Origin: CAZFLY01 sp964519995
GTDB lineage: Bacteria > Planctomycetota > Phycisphaerae > Sedimentisphaerales > Anaerobacaceae
NCBI GenBank assembly: GCA_964519995.1
Contig: CAZFLY010000041.1
Location: 1-26,475 of the forward strand
Length of the DNA: 26,475 bases
Reading direction: 5' to 3'
Part shown: positions 1 to 7,994 of the stretch, one piece after another
Layout of the letters: each line of letters starts with the position of its first letter
Numbering within the stretch: the first letter of the stretch is position 1
The notes under the pieces: generated by a model
Seen by the model: the letters and a program-made list of their open reading frames with translations, nothing else
Told to the model about the DNA's origin: nothing
The model's database searches: none
Program-made: the position numbers and the translations under genes

Positions 1-58
1 GGAGAAATCTATTCAAAAGCAGATTTCTCGACTCGCCTCCGGCTCGCTCGAAATGACA
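1..58 (-). repeat. dispersed palindromic repeat, TCATTTCGAG type
   Basis: Read on the minus strand, positions 58 to 19 begin TGTCATTTCGAGCGAGCC and end in GAGAAATCT, the same layout as the repeats at 17530-17563 and 20922-20950. Positions 2-10 and 21-29 are a perfect 9-bp inverted repeat (GAGAAATCT/AGATTTCTC) with a 10-nt loop. It lies just downstream of the rmuC stop codon, so it could also act as a transcript-end hairpin. The element may continue beyond the left edge of the window. Confidence 0.6.
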
Positions 59-85
59 ACCTCTGGTCTTTTCTACAAAGTATAA

Positions 86-1117
86 TCAATCTTCTTCTTG
101 CTTCGTCTCGTCTTGGATTTGCTCCAGTTGCATTCCGAACCTGTCCAGCTTTTTCTGGCCATCATCGTATTGGCTGTAGGCATTTCGCAAATGCTTGCCG
201 AGAACCTCCCAATGTGAACCAAAATCTGCAAAAGAGGCGTTTAATCTTTTGAGGTTCTGCCGAATTTCCGCCGCCTGCTTTTCTATCTGCAAGCCGTGTA
301 GGCCCATCGCCACCGTCATTAAATACGCGTACAATAAATTCGGCGAGACGGGTACTACTTTCTTATCCAAAGCATATTGCAAAACATCCTGTGCCTCACC
401 CGCATACTTTACCACCGTCTCATAGTAGACATTCTCTGCGGGCATATACATCATCGCAAAATCAAGAGTGCCCTCAGCAGGCCTTACGTAGGCTGAGGCA
501 ATTTCATCAATACGGTCCTTAACGTCTTTTAAGAACTGTTTGCGAAGCTTGGTTTTTTCATCGTCCGATTCTGCCTGAACCAGCCTTTCAAAGCTCGGCA
601 GAGGAAACTTCGCATCAATAGGCACGGAAAAATCCGGCATCTGTACAAGTGCGTCAACCGTTTTGCCGTCGCGGAAGGTGTACTGCAATGTGTAGGTGTC
701 CTTTGGCAGTATCTGCGCAAGCAGGTTCTCCAGCGACCATTCACCCATCTGGCCTCGCAGTTTCGGACTACTTAGGATGTCCTGTAGGCGCCGCATGTCT
801 GTACCTAATTGCAGCATCTGCTTGTTTGTGCCCTGCAACTCGCCGATTTGAGTGTCTAATCGGCTCAGCACCTGCTGGCTTGATTGCAGACTCTGCGTGA
901 GCGATTCCTGCCCCGCCTGCAGGGACTTCTGCAATGTCTCAGACGTCCTGTCCTGGGCTGCCTTTAAACCCTCAAGCTGCTGCTGTAAAAGGCCTATATT
1001 GGCGGATTGGCCAGCAAGCTCTTTTCTGCTTGCAAAACTGGAGCTAATAAACCAGACCAACAGACCAAGAACCGCAGCACTCAACGCAACCGCTACTGTG
1101 ATAAGAATTACCTGCAT
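86..1117 (-). CDS. rmuC: RmuC family DNA recombination protein
   Basis: RmuC-family proteins are membrane-anchored, coiled-coil proteins with a PD-(D/E)XK-like nuclease core; in E. coli loss of RmuC raises inversion at short inverted repeats. The 343-residue product has an N-terminal membrane segment (residues about 2-24), a Gln/Ser-rich coiled coil (about 30-110), then the conserved core with GQMGEWSLENLLAQIL, the stretch around VDALVQMPD and IDAKFPLPSFERL, and the AMMYMPAENVYYE block. The reading frame is open 20 codons further upstream, but the start chosen at 1117 has a GGAGG eight bases ahead of it, and the protein then begins directly with the membrane anchor. It is transcribed divergently from the HAD gene. 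RmuC in a genome rich in short palindromes is a reasonable fit, but that link is only suggestive. Confidence 0.9.
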   Translation of the reverse strand: MQVILITVAVALSAAVLGLLVWFISSSFASRKELAGQSANIGLLQQQLEGLKAAQDRTSETLQKSLQAGQESLTQSLQSSQQVLSRLDTQIGELQGTNKQMLQLGTDMRRLQDILSSPKLRGQMGEWSLENLLAQILPKDTYTLQYTFRDGKTVDALVQMPDFSVPIDAKFPLPSFERLVQAESDDEKTKLRKQFLKDVKDRIDEIASAYVRPAEGTLDFAMMYMPAENVYYETVVKYAGEAQDVLQYALDKKVVPVSPNLLYAYLMTVAMGLHGLQIEKQAAEIRQNLKRLNASFADFGSHWEVLGKHLRNAYSQYDDGQKKLDRFGMQLEQIQDETKQEED

Positions 1118-1276
1118 CTTCAAATCCTCCATAAACGATGCAATTATAGAGCCCGCACGGCTGTTCGTCAAAGTCAAGTAGTACGACCAACGGCGAGAAA
1201 AAGTTGTTGATATACACGTTTAGGCCTTGTATTGTCTGGCTCGAAAACGGAAATTTATCTGCAGTGGATCGTTCAC

Positions 1277-1885
1277 ATGAGCAAAATTGATTCTGTGATA
1301 TTCGATTGGGGAGGTGTTCTGGCAGATGACCCTCGGCCGGGCCTTATGCAGTATTGTGCAAAGACTTTTGGTGTATTGGTAGAAGAGTATATCAAAGTAC
1401 ATGACAGATTTCTGGATGATTTCCAGAAGGGCTTGGTTAGTGAAGAAGAGTTCTGGTCACGGGTGTGCTCCCAGTTAAAAAAGCCCAAGCCATCACAGCA
1501 CTCGTTATGGGGTGAGGCGTTCAGAGCAGCCTATTCGCTGAGACAAGAGGTTTTTGCACTGGCCTGCAAACTGCACGCGAACGGCTACAAGGTTGCGCTT
1601 TTATCCAATACCGAAGTACCAGCAATGCAGTTTTTCTATGAGCAGGGTTATGACGCATTTGATGTATGTGTTTTCTCGTGTATGGAGGGCATGGTAAAGC
1701 CGGATAGAAAAATTTATAAAGTCGCGGTCGAAAAACTTGGCTCAACTGCTGCGCAAACAGTTTTTATTGATGACAAACCTCAGCTTATCGAAGGAGCTAA
1801 GCAGGTCGGACTTAAGACAATTCTTTACAAGAGCCTTGACCAGGTAAATGATCAATTGGTGAAGCTCGGAGTCAAAATAGATTGA
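1277..1885 (+). CDS. HAD-superfamily hydrolase (HAD-IA, YihX-like)
   Basis: Probable sugar-phosphate or related small-molecule phosphatase of 202 residues. HAD motifs appear in order: motif I VIFDWGGVL (nucleophile Asp10), motif II LLSNTE (Ser110), motif III with Lys141 in MVKPDRKIY, and motif IV FIDDKP (Asp165, Asp166). The residue two after the nucleophile is Gly instead of Asp, as in the FDLGNV/FDLGGV subgroup that includes E. coli YihX, a glucose-1-phosphate phosphatase; a helical cap sits between motifs I and II. The frame stays open upstream to 1232, but the start at 1277 puts the conserved motif at the usual distance from the N-terminus. The stop codon overlaps the start region of the next gene, so the two are probably translationally coupled. 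The substrate cannot be told from sequence. Confidence 0.85.
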   Translation: MSKIDSVIFDWGGVLADDPRPGLMQYCAKTFGVLVEEYIKVHDRFLDDFQKGLVSEEEFWSRVCSQLKKPKPSQHSLWGEAFRAAYSLRQEVFALACKLHANGYKVALLSNTEVPAMQFFYEQGYDAFDVCVFSCMEGMVKPDRKIYKVAVEKLGSTAAQTVFIDDKPQLIEGAKQVGLKTILYKSLDQVNDQLVKLGVKID

Positions 1886-2760
1886 GTATGAAGCTATTGG
1901 AAGCCTTAAATAGTAAGCAAGTTTTGTTGCTCGATGGTGCTATTGGCACGGAACTGGATAAGCGTGGCCTGATGGGCCGGGCCAGCAACAACCTTGACGC
2001 TCCTGACGTTGTGTTTGAAATCCTTCGTGAATACGCGAGCTGTGGATGCGATATCCTCACGACAAATACATTGACGATGAATCGCATCTACATTGAGACG
2101 CACAATATCAGCATCTCTGTGCGTGATGCAAACCGCGCAGGAGTCGAACTGGCAAGGAAAGCTGCGGATAATAACCAATTAGTGCTGGGTGACATGAGCT
2201 CCACAGGCCAATTGCTCAAACCGTACGGGAAATACAAGGAATCTCAGTTCTATGATGCATTTAAGGAGCAGGCAGAAATTTTAACAGAAGCCGGCGTGGA
2301 TGGCTTTATAATTGAAACAATGTTCGATCTGCGAGAAGCGCTCTGTGCCCTTCGAGCGTGCAAAGAGAATTTCTCACTTCCCACCATTGCCTCAATAGCG
2401 TTTCAGACGGAGGCCAAAGAAGGCAGAACAATGATGGGTAATTCGGCAAAGGATTGTGCCAGGCAGCTAACAGATGCCGGTGCGGATGTTATCGGCGCCA
2501 ACTGTGGCGAAATTGCCCCGGCTGAGATGGCGTCCATCGTGTCGCTGCTAAAATCCGAAACGGACCTGCCGATTCTTGCGCAGCCTAATGCCGGTAAGCC
2601 AAAATTGATTGAAGACAAAACCGTGTTCAAGATGACCCCTGAACCTTTCGCGCAGGGTATTGCTGAATGTCTGCGGGCCGGTGCTCAGCTTGTCGGTGGC
2701 TGCTGTGGTACAACTCCGCAGCATATTCGAGCTTTGGCGAAAATGTTGAACAAGCTGTGA
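1882..2760 (+). CDS. homocysteine S-methyltransferase family protein
   Basis: Stand-alone homocysteine-binding (pfam S-methyl_trans) barrel of 292 residues, equivalent to the first module of cobalamin-dependent methionine synthase (MetH) or to betaine/S-methylmethionine:homocysteine methyltransferases. Hallmarks are LLDGAIGTEL near the N-terminus, DILTTNT (about 57-63), and the three zinc-binding cysteines: Cys208 in GANCGE and Cys274-Cys275 in VGGCCGTTP. No folate, cobalamin or activation domain follows, so the methyl donor is unknown; it may work with separate MetH-like modules elsewhere. The TTG at 1882 overlaps the upstream HAD stop and has a GGAG ten bases before it; the ATG at 1888 is an alternative two codons in. 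Likely an operon with the HAD gene. Confidence 0.87.
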   Translation: MSMKLLEALNSKQVLLLDGAIGTELDKRGLMGRASNNLDAPDVVFEILREYASCGCDILTTNTLTMNRIYIETHNISISVRDANRAGVELARKAADNNQLVLGDMSSTGQLLKPYGKYKESQFYDAFKEQAEILTEAGVDGFIIETMFDLREALCALRACKENFSLPTIASIAFQTEAKEGRTMMGNSAKDCARQLTDAGADVIGANCGEIAPAEMASIVSLLKSETDLPILAQPNAGKPKLIEDKTVFKMTPEPFAQGIAECLRAGAQLVGGCCGTTPQHIRALAKMLNKL

Positions 2761-2787
2761 CTTTAACTATTCTCTGAATGCAAGAAA

Positions 2788-3204
2788 ATGCCGAACTATC
2801 ACTTGGTAATTCTGAAGAAAACTTATCTGGATGAAATACTGGCCGGGCGAAAAAGCGTTGAATCGCGATTTACAAAGACAAAACGCTATGAATTTGGCAA
2901 GGTCTTTCCTGGTGACATTCTGTTTCTGAAAGAAAGCTCAGGTCCAGTCTGCGCAAAAGCCACCGTTGCAGCAGTTAAGAACTTTCCGAACTTAACGCCC
3001 AGGCAGCTAAGTGACATCAGACAACAATACAACCATTTAATCATAGCCGACTACGAATACTGGCGAAGCAAAGCTAGTAGCACCTGCGGTTTCTTGGTCT
3101 GGCTAAAGGATGTTATGCGAATCAAACCTGTGCGAATTCCCAAGAAAGACTGGCGGGCGTGGGTGGTCTTGACTGAGAAAGAAAATTTTGGCCTGTTAAA
3201 ATGA
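2788..3204 (+). CDS. ASCH/PUA-like domain protein
   Basis: 138-residue protein whose first half matches the ASCH fold, a PUA-like RNA- or nucleotide-binding domain. It has the LAGRKSVESRF segment (the GxKxxExR signature of ASCH proteins), followed by FPGDILFLKES and a beta-rich CAKATVAAV strand. The remaining residues are basic and end in KDWRAWVVL. ASCH proteins have been proposed to act as RNA-binding regulators, and a few members are nucleoside amidohydrolases or ribonucleases; none of these activities can be assigned here. It follows the homocysteine methyltransferase gene by 27 bases and precedes a set of hairpins, so it is probably the last gene of that transcript. Confidence 0.75.
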   Translation: MPNYHLVILKKTYLDEILAGRKSVESRFTKTKRYEFGKVFPGDILFLKESSGPVCAKATVAAVKNFPNLTPRQLSDIRQQYNHLIIADYEYWRSKASSTCGFLVWLKDVMRIKPVRIPKKDWRAWVVLTEKENFGLLK

Positions 3205-3209
3205 AAACT

Positions 3210-3269
3210 TGCGGTAAAACCGCAGGCTAAATAATCAATTTATTTAGCCCCGCGTTTCACGCGGGGTTT
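3210..3269 (+). terminator. three-hairpin terminator cluster
   Basis: Three inverted repeats follow the ASCH gene: TGCGGT/ACCGCA (3210-3215/3219-3224), GGCTAAATAA/TTATTTAGCC (3225-3234/3240-3249), and CCCCGCG/CGCGGGG (3248-3254/3260-3266) followed by TTTA. The last is the most terminator-like, with only a short T tract. The second and third share bases 3248-3249, so they cannot both form fully. Confidence 0.6.
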
Positions 3270-3404
3270 ATGTTGGGTTATCATCATCAAATTCGAATAT
3301 AACATGCCCAACGATGCAATAAAGTCCTCGTTGAATTCGCGTTACATATACTGCGTATCTATAGCAAAACGAAAGAGTCTGTTAGTTGAAAAAGGAGTAG
3401 ATAA

Positions 3405-4151
3405 ATGTTAGGAAAACACAAGTATGTTATTGTTTCGATGGTTCTATTGGCAGCGGCTGTAAGTCTTATAGTAATAGAGGACAACGATGCACGTGCGCAA
3501 GAGCAAAGGCGGCCAATGAGTAGGGTCCGGTCCAGATGGGACAGGATGCCTCAGCAAGACCATTCGCCCATTCCGAGCAACGAGCAGGAAAAGAAAATCT
3601 TGGATATTCTTGAGGATATGTTCCAGAACCAGCGAGGTGGGATGATGAACGTACCGCCTGAAGACGGCAGATTGCTGCGACTGCTAACAGAAGCTGTTGG
3701 TGCTAAGCACGTCGTCGAGATCGGCACCTCCAATGGGTATTCGGGCATCTGGTTTTGTTTGGCTTTGCGAACCACAGGCGGCAAGCTAACCACTCATGAA
3801 ATTGATGCTCGCCGGGCCGCTCTTGCCCGTGAGAATTTCAAGCGAGCTGGCGTTGATAAAATTGTTACGCTCGTTGAAGGCGACGCCCATGAGACGGTCG
3901 CCAGGCTCAAGGAGCCTATCGACATTTTATTCATTGACGCTGACAAGCCGGGATATATCGATTACTTCAATAAGCTCCTGCCTCTGGTGCGCCACGGCGG
4001 CTTAATTCTGGCACACAATACTAATATGGCCGGCCAAATGCAGGATTACATCACTGCCATCACCACAAACCCCGAACTGGAAACGCTCTTTGTGCTTCAA
4101 CAGGGAGCTGGTGTAGGCGTGACACTCAAGAAGCGTCAAAGCGGTAACTGA
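3405..4151 (+). CDS. exported O-methyltransferase-like protein (SAM-dependent, COMT-like)
   Basis: 248 residues. Residues 1-31 look like a signal peptide: basic start, hydrophobic VIVSMVLLAAAVSLIVI, then an ARA cleavage-type site before QEQ at about 31. After a charged linker comes a class I SAM-dependent methyltransferase of the O-methyltransferase family 3 type: glycine-rich VVEIGTSNGYSG (103-114), acidic HEID (Glu132) for the SAM ribose, LFIDADKPGY (176-184) and GGLILAHNTN (198-207). In catechol O-methyltransferases the last motif is normally Asp-Asn, both contacting the divalent metal; here it is His204-Asn205. A methyltransferase outside the cytoplasm has no obvious SAM supply, so either the N-terminus is an uncleaved anchor with the enzyme facing the cytoplasm, or the domain has another role. 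AGGAG precedes the ATG. It is 37 bases upstream of the permease gene. Confidence 0.8.
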   Translation: MLGKHKYVIVSMVLLAAAVSLIVIEDNDARAQEQRRPMSRVRSRWDRMPQQDHSPIPSNEQEKKILDILEDMFQNQRGGMMNVPPEDGRLLRLLTEAVGAKHVVEIGTSNGYSGIWFCLALRTTGGKLTTHEIDARRAALARENFKRAGVDKIVTLVEGDAHETVARLKEPIDILFIDADKPGYIDYFNKLLPLVRHGGLILAHNTNMAGQMQDYITAITTNPELETLFVLQQGAGVGVTLKKRQSGN

Positions 4152-4187
4152 TTTTGGCCTTGTAGCAGCTATTTCAGGATGTGATTT

Positions 4188-5570
4188 GTGTTGAATAAGG
4201 ATTCAGAAAACAAGCTGCAGAGAAGGCTCGGTCTTTTTCCTGTAACGAATATTGTAATTGCCAACATGATAGGGGCAGGAATTTTTACTGCATCGGGTCT
4301 GTTGATGAGCGAACTGGGCAATCCTCTAATATTGCTGGTCCTGTGGATGGTAGGAGGCATAATCGCTTTGTGCGGAGCACTTTGTTATGGGCAGCTCGGA
4401 GCAGCTATACCTCACGCAGGGGGTGAATATGTGTTCCTTTCGAGATTGTATCATCCGATGCTCGGCTTTTTGAGCGGATGGGTTTCGTTTGTCGTTGGTT
4501 TTTCAGCTCCAATCGCAGCATCCTCTATAGGGTTCAGTGAGTACTTTCTCAGAGCTTTTCCTCAGATATTGCCTTGGGCAAGTACGATAGGAATTTCTGA
4601 GCCTTTGATTTTGAAAAAGTCTCTTTCGATCCTGGTAATCGTGATCTTTACCTTTGTGCACCTGCGAGGAATTGAATTTGGAACCAAGGTCCAGAACTAT
4701 TTGACTTTGTTAAAGGTAGGCCTGATTGTTGGCCTTATCGTTCTTGCAATTCTCTTTGGTAAGGGAGATTTCAACAACTTTGCACAGGGATCAAAGTTCA
4801 AGTTTGATTTCGGAGGTTGGAAAACGATAGGCCTTTCACTTATGTGGATAATGTTCGCATATAGTGGATGGAATGCCGCTACCTATATCGGCTCAGAAAT
4901 CAGAAATCCGACTAAGAATCTGCCGCTTTCACTGTTGCTTGGGACCGGTATCGTTACGCTTCTATATCTTTTTCTGAACATTATTTTCGTGTATGCCATT
5001 GCGCCGGAAGAAATGAAAGGTGTCATTTCCATAGGTGGCCTTGCTGTCGCGAACCTGTTCGGCAAATCAGCAGGGAGCCTCTTTTCTCTACTTGTATCGT
5101 TTGCACTATTCTCTTCTTTAAGCGCCTTTATTATTCTTGGTCCACGTGTTTACTACTCAATGGCTAAAGATGGGTGCTTTTTCAAGTTTGCTTCCAAAGT
5201 ACATCCGGTTTCCGGCGTACCCTCCAAGGCAATAATATTCCAGGGCATCATTGCTATTGTGATGGTTCTGTCAGGGACTTTCGACCAGATATTGACCTAC
5301 ATGGGTTTTGCGCTTGGAATTTTTCCAGTATTCGCGGTCCTCAGCGTTTTCAGGTTAAGACGTTCATGCAAAGGTGTTTACAGTCTCCCAGGCTATCCTA
5401 TTGTTCCAGTTGTATATGTACTTTTTGGCACCTCGATACTTGTTCTGGCATTTTTCGAGCGACCCGTTGAATCTTCAATTGCGGTACTAACCGTATTGGT
5501 TGGGATTCCTGCGTTCATCATATTCAAAAAAAGGTACTTACAAAGTTCCCCTGACGTGTCAAACAATTAA
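4188..5570 (+). CDS. APC-family amino acid permease
   Basis: 460-residue integral inner-membrane transporter with about 12 hydrophobic segments. The first membrane helix carries IANMIGAGIFTASG, the substrate-binding signature of the amino acid-polyamine-organocation superfamily, followed by CYGQLGAAIPHAGGEY, typical of the LAT/SteT-like branch that moves neutral amino acids, often as exchangers. FAYSGWNAATYIGSEIRNP around residues 223-241 is the conserved helix-6 region. GTG start at 4188 preceded by AGGAT; the next codon is TTG. It follows the methyltransferase-like gene with a short gap and may be co-transcribed with it. The transported amino acid cannot be named from sequence. Confidence 0.9.
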   Translation: MLNKDSENKLQRRLGLFPVTNIVIANMIGAGIFTASGLLMSELGNPLILLVLWMVGGIIALCGALCYGQLGAAIPHAGGEYVFLSRLYHPMLGFLSGWVSFVVGFSAPIAASSIGFSEYFLRAFPQILPWASTIGISEPLILKKSLSILVIVIFTFVHLRGIEFGTKVQNYLTLLKVGLIVGLIVLAILFGKGDFNNFAQGSKFKFDFGGWKTIGLSLMWIMFAYSGWNAATYIGSEIRNPTKNLPLSLLLGTGIVTLLYLFLNIIFVYAIAPEEMKGVISIGGLAVANLFGKSAGSLFSLLVSFALFSSLSAFIILGPRVYYSMAKDGCFFKFASKVHPVSGVPSKAIIFQGIIAIVMVLSGTFDQILTYMGFALGIFPVFAVLSVFRLRRSCKGVYSLPGYPIVPVVYVLFGTSILVLAFFERPVESSIAVLTVLVGIPAFIIFKKRYLQSSPDVSNN

Positions 5571-5707
5571 GGCAATTTTGGAACACACACCTTGCTGCAT
5601 CACTGTGAAACTTTTAGGAAGTTGCAATAAATCTTGCCGTATAATCCGTCTTTACTTATGAAAATACGGTTTTTGAAATAGTGATTAAACTTTGAAAGGA
5701 ACCAAAA

Positions 5708-6487
5708 ATGTCCGGAAAGATTCGGTTAATCATTGTTGCGGTGGTCCTGCTGATCGGGATAGGGATTCTCATCGCGCAGGAACAACAAGCTGGCCCGGAA
5801 CAAGGCCAAAGGCGAGGACAGAGGCAAAGACTGAGGGCACAAGGACAAACTCCGGCGACATCCGAACCGGCCGATATAGATGTGGCTCCGAGACCGAGGC
5901 ATATGCGGCAGGGTCAGCCGGAGACATCAGCAGAGCCGAATCGGCCTATACCACAGCGCTTCGACAGATTGCTCAACGCCCTTACCAAAGCCTATCAGGA
6001 AAACGACAGAGAACAAATGGGCCTATTGATCAGAAAGATGCACCAGGCCAGAAAAGAATTGCGCGAGAGAAGGGCTGCTCTTCAACAGCGCAGGCAAGAC
6101 GCCTCTGAGCAAGAGATAGACAGAATACGGCCAGGCCGATTCCAGCCGGGGCCGGAAAGGTGGAATGAGGGTTTTGGTCCGCGACATTTCGATAGGCCAA
6201 GGCCTCCGGAACACATGAGGGGCCCGAGATATTGGGGCCAGCCGGAGCACATGGATAGGCCCGAACCTCCAAGGCCACGGGCTGGTCGAGGCTGGCGAAA
6301 CTGGGACAGAGCACCCCGCGGGTGGCAGAGGCATGATGATTACCCACAGGAATGGCCAGAACTACGCCGAGGCCAGCAAAACTGGGATAGAGGCCGTCGT
6401 GGCTGGGACAACTATGACTACCCTGAAGAAAGACCAACCCCGCAACGTCAATGGAATGATGATGTACGTTCAGAATGGGACTGGTAA
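5708..6487 (+). CDS. Arg/Pro/Trp-rich exported protein of unknown function
   Basis: 259 residues, not recognised as any named family. Residues 5-24 form a hydrophobic signal or anchor segment (LIIVAVVLLIGIGILIAQ), followed by a Gln/Arg-rich low-complexity stretch, then a charged predicted helix (about 82-132, RLLNALTKAYQENDREQMG onward), then a Pro/Arg/Trp/Tyr-rich tail. The tail holds a degenerate repeat with NWDR at 198-201 and 225-228, each followed by RGW and then DYP. The product is strongly basic overall, so it may bind an acidic partner such as nucleic acid or envelope polymer; that is inference. AAAGGA precedes the ATG and an intrinsic terminator follows at 6517. A TATAAT at 5640-5645 could be a -10 box, but no convincing -35 lies at the right distance. 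Confidence 0.7.
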   Translation: MSGKIRLIIVAVVLLIGIGILIAQEQQAGPEQGQRRGQRQRLRAQGQTPATSEPADIDVAPRPRHMRQGQPETSAEPNRPIPQRFDRLLNALTKAYQENDREQMGLLIRKMHQARKELRERRAALQQRRQDASEQEIDRIRPGRFQPGPERWNEGFGPRHFDRPRPPEHMRGPRYWGQPEHMDRPEPPRPRAGRGWRNWDRAPRGWQRHDDYPQEWPELRRGQQNWDRGRRGWDNYDYPEERPTPQRQWNDDVRSEWDW

Positions 6488-6516
6488 GATAACTGAGCGA
6501 GTTGGCGAACTAATTG

Positions 6517-6556
6517 AATAGGCTGTGTGTCCATTGGATGCCCAGCCTATTTTTTA
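6517..6556 (+). terminator. intrinsic terminator
   Basis: Perfect 9-bp stem AATAGGCTG/CAGCCTATT (6517-6525/6543-6551) with a 17-nt loop, running into a T tract at 6550-6555. It lies 30 bases after the stop of the Arg/Pro-rich protein gene. Confidence 0.8.
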
Positions 6557-7065
6557 TGGAGTTTTTCATCAGCCGCGGGAAGTATCTGTATGTCAGAAGG
6601 CCGAGAACAGCAAGAGAGTAAAAAACATAATAACAAATGAGCACCTAAAACAGGTATCTGTCCCGAATGGCGGTTCATTAAACGGCATATTTTCTTCTCC
6701 AATGTTTTCTTACGGTCCTTAGTGTTGGGTAGTGTTAGTATTCTCGCTTTACTATTCGCACCTTTTGAAGTACAGGGGAAACATGAAGTTCTATCCGGGT
6801 CCAATTTATGGGGTAGTGCCCGCCTTGCGCACGATGCCTGCCCGATAATCAATCATCTCTTTATTACGTAACCGATTCCATAGGTCTTTTAGTGCTTCTC
6901 ATTATCACAAGAACGATTACGGTCGATAGAAGATAACAGCGAAATAACGAGATGCGGCACCTTTGTTGGGGGGACTGCTGAAACCAACTGTATAGAGATT
7001 GCGTTTACACGCTGGAAGAAATGGCAAGTCTACTTTCAAGTAAAACATTGAAAGGAAAATGAGAT
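6557..7065. other. about 500 bases without a convincing gene
   Basis: No reading frame here has the codon pattern of a real gene. On the minus strand, from about 6693, a 31-codon frame (MPFNEPPFGTDTC..., then a hydrophobic stretch) has GGAG eight bases upstream and could encode a tiny membrane peptide; support is weak. GGGGTAGTGCCCGCC-like segments near 6810 may be worn repeat material. Confidence 0.4.
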
Positions 7066-7323
7066 GTGAAGGTGAACATTAAGAGCTTTGATGTGAAGAT
7101 GGATGTTAAAAACAAGGGGATCGAGTTTGAGGTAAGAAGCGCTGATGGGAAGACCCAGCTCGGTGATTGCTACCTCACAAAAACAGAATTGATCTGGTGT
7201 CCCGGAAAAAAGGATAAGAAAAACGGCATTGGAATCAAATGGGATGAATTCATTAACCTCATGTCAAACAAAGATAGACTAAAGCGGGCCTTAAATGCTG
7301 TGAAGAATCCAAAATGTAATTAA
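7066..7323 (+). CDS. small lysine-rich protein of unknown function
   Basis: 85 residues beginning at a GTG with AAAGGA about ten bases upstream; the overlapping ATG two bases earlier runs at once into a stop, so the GTG decides the start. The sequence alternates short beta-type strands (KNKGIEFEVR, QLGDCYLTKTELIWCPG) with lysine-rich turns and ends in a helix containing KWDEFINLM. No signal peptide or membrane segment, so it is probably cytoplasmic. The strand order and the IWC...IKWDEF core look like a conserved small-protein family, but I cannot name it or give it a function. Confidence 0.6.
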   Translation: MKVNIKSFDVKMDVKNKGIEFEVRSADGKTQLGDCYLTKTELIWCPGKKDKKNGIGIKWDEFINLMSNKDRLKRALNAVKNPKCN

Positions 7324-7427
7324 AAATTGGTTGTGCAAGCCACACCCTACCCCTATTTGAATAGCGTAAACACACGCTCATAGTGAGTGTGGGCACAAGA
7401 CAAGATTATATAATTGGAGAAACGATC

Positions 7428-7751
7428 ATGCAGACAGGCCTTATGATTGTGTGGATTATTTTCTTCATCCTATTTCTACTATTGGGGCAGTGGCATCTTC
7501 GCCAAGCAAACCGAAACATGCCACATATTAAAGTAAACGCCCGTCCTATGGATAGACCAGGCTCCACAATTCAAGGAAGTATAATAATCAAAGGCAGCGA
7601 TCTGGATCAGCCTTGTAAGGATTTTGTTGATGAGTTCAATCAGTATGTTGATGCACAGAATACCAGTTCACGTAAAGCACATCGCAGCACCGCATTTGGG
7701 TACGCTCTTGCAGCTACGACATCTTTCTTTTCTGCCTTAGTAGTCGTGTAG
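7428..7751 (+). CDS. small membrane protein of unknown function
   Basis: 107 residues. A hydrophobic segment at residues 5-24 (LMIVWIIFFILFLLLG) is followed by a polar middle containing GSIIIKGSDLD and DFVDEFNQYVD, and a weaker hydrophobic stretch at the C-terminus (GYALAATTSFFSALVVV), so it may cross the membrane twice. The start at 7428 has GGAG eight bases ahead; the frame is open 15 codons further upstream but without a good ribosome site. It sits alone between an unrelated small gene and a repeat-rich convergent intergenic region. Function unknown. Confidence 0.6.
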   Translation: MQTGLMIVWIIFFILFLLLGQWHLRQANRNMPHIKVNARPMDRPGSTIQGSIIIKGSDLDQPCKDFVDEFNQYVDAQNTSSRKAHRSTAFGYALAATTSFFSALVVV

Positions 7752-7795
7752 GGTAGGGCTTCCAACTCCGGCTTGGCCTTCGCCGAGACGAGTGC

Positions 7796-7851
7796 CCCAC
7801 CAAAATCCGATTTACTTTTCTGTCTGGTGGGCTAAAACCCGCCCTATGGGC
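7796..7851. repeat. inverted-repeat cluster, probable dispersed repeat
   Basis: CCCACCA (7796-7802) pairs with TGGTGGG (7825-7831) over a 22-nt loop, and GCCC/GGGC (7841-7844/7848-7851) forms a second small hairpin. The string GGTGGGCTAAAACCCGCCC resembles interspersed repeats common in environmental bacterial genomes. It lies downstream of the gene ending at 7751 and could also end its transcript. Confidence 0.45.
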
Positions 7852-7885
7852 TACGGCCTTAAAAAACAACCGAAAGAAAAAGCTC

Positions 7886-7915
7886 ATACGTAAAGCGCGT
7901 ACGCGCTTTACGTAT
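7886..7915. repeat. perfect 30-bp palindrome
   Basis: ATACGTAAAGCGCGT (7886-7900) is followed with no spacer by its exact reverse complement (7901-7915). The palindrome lies between the converging genes ending at 7751 and 7995, is GC-rich at the centre, and has no T tract on either side, so it is not a standard terminator. No second copy was seen in the window. Confidence 0.9.
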
Positions 7916-7994
7916 ATGTACGTGAATTCGGAAAAGTGATTTATGCCGGTCGTAAATTAAGTAAAGTGAGACTTGCCATATCACCGTTGCTCGG

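Noticed and set aside
649..1210. Plus-strand open frames opposite rmuC
   Set aside because: They are Cys/Ser/Ala-rich antisense shadows of the rmuC reading frame without ribosome sites.
6547..6852. Minus-strand open frame of 101 codons with a Cys-rich hydrophobic stretch
   Set aside because: It runs through the intrinsic terminator of the upstream gene, has no good ribosome site at its start, and has an unconvincing residue pattern; at most a shorter frame inside it is real.
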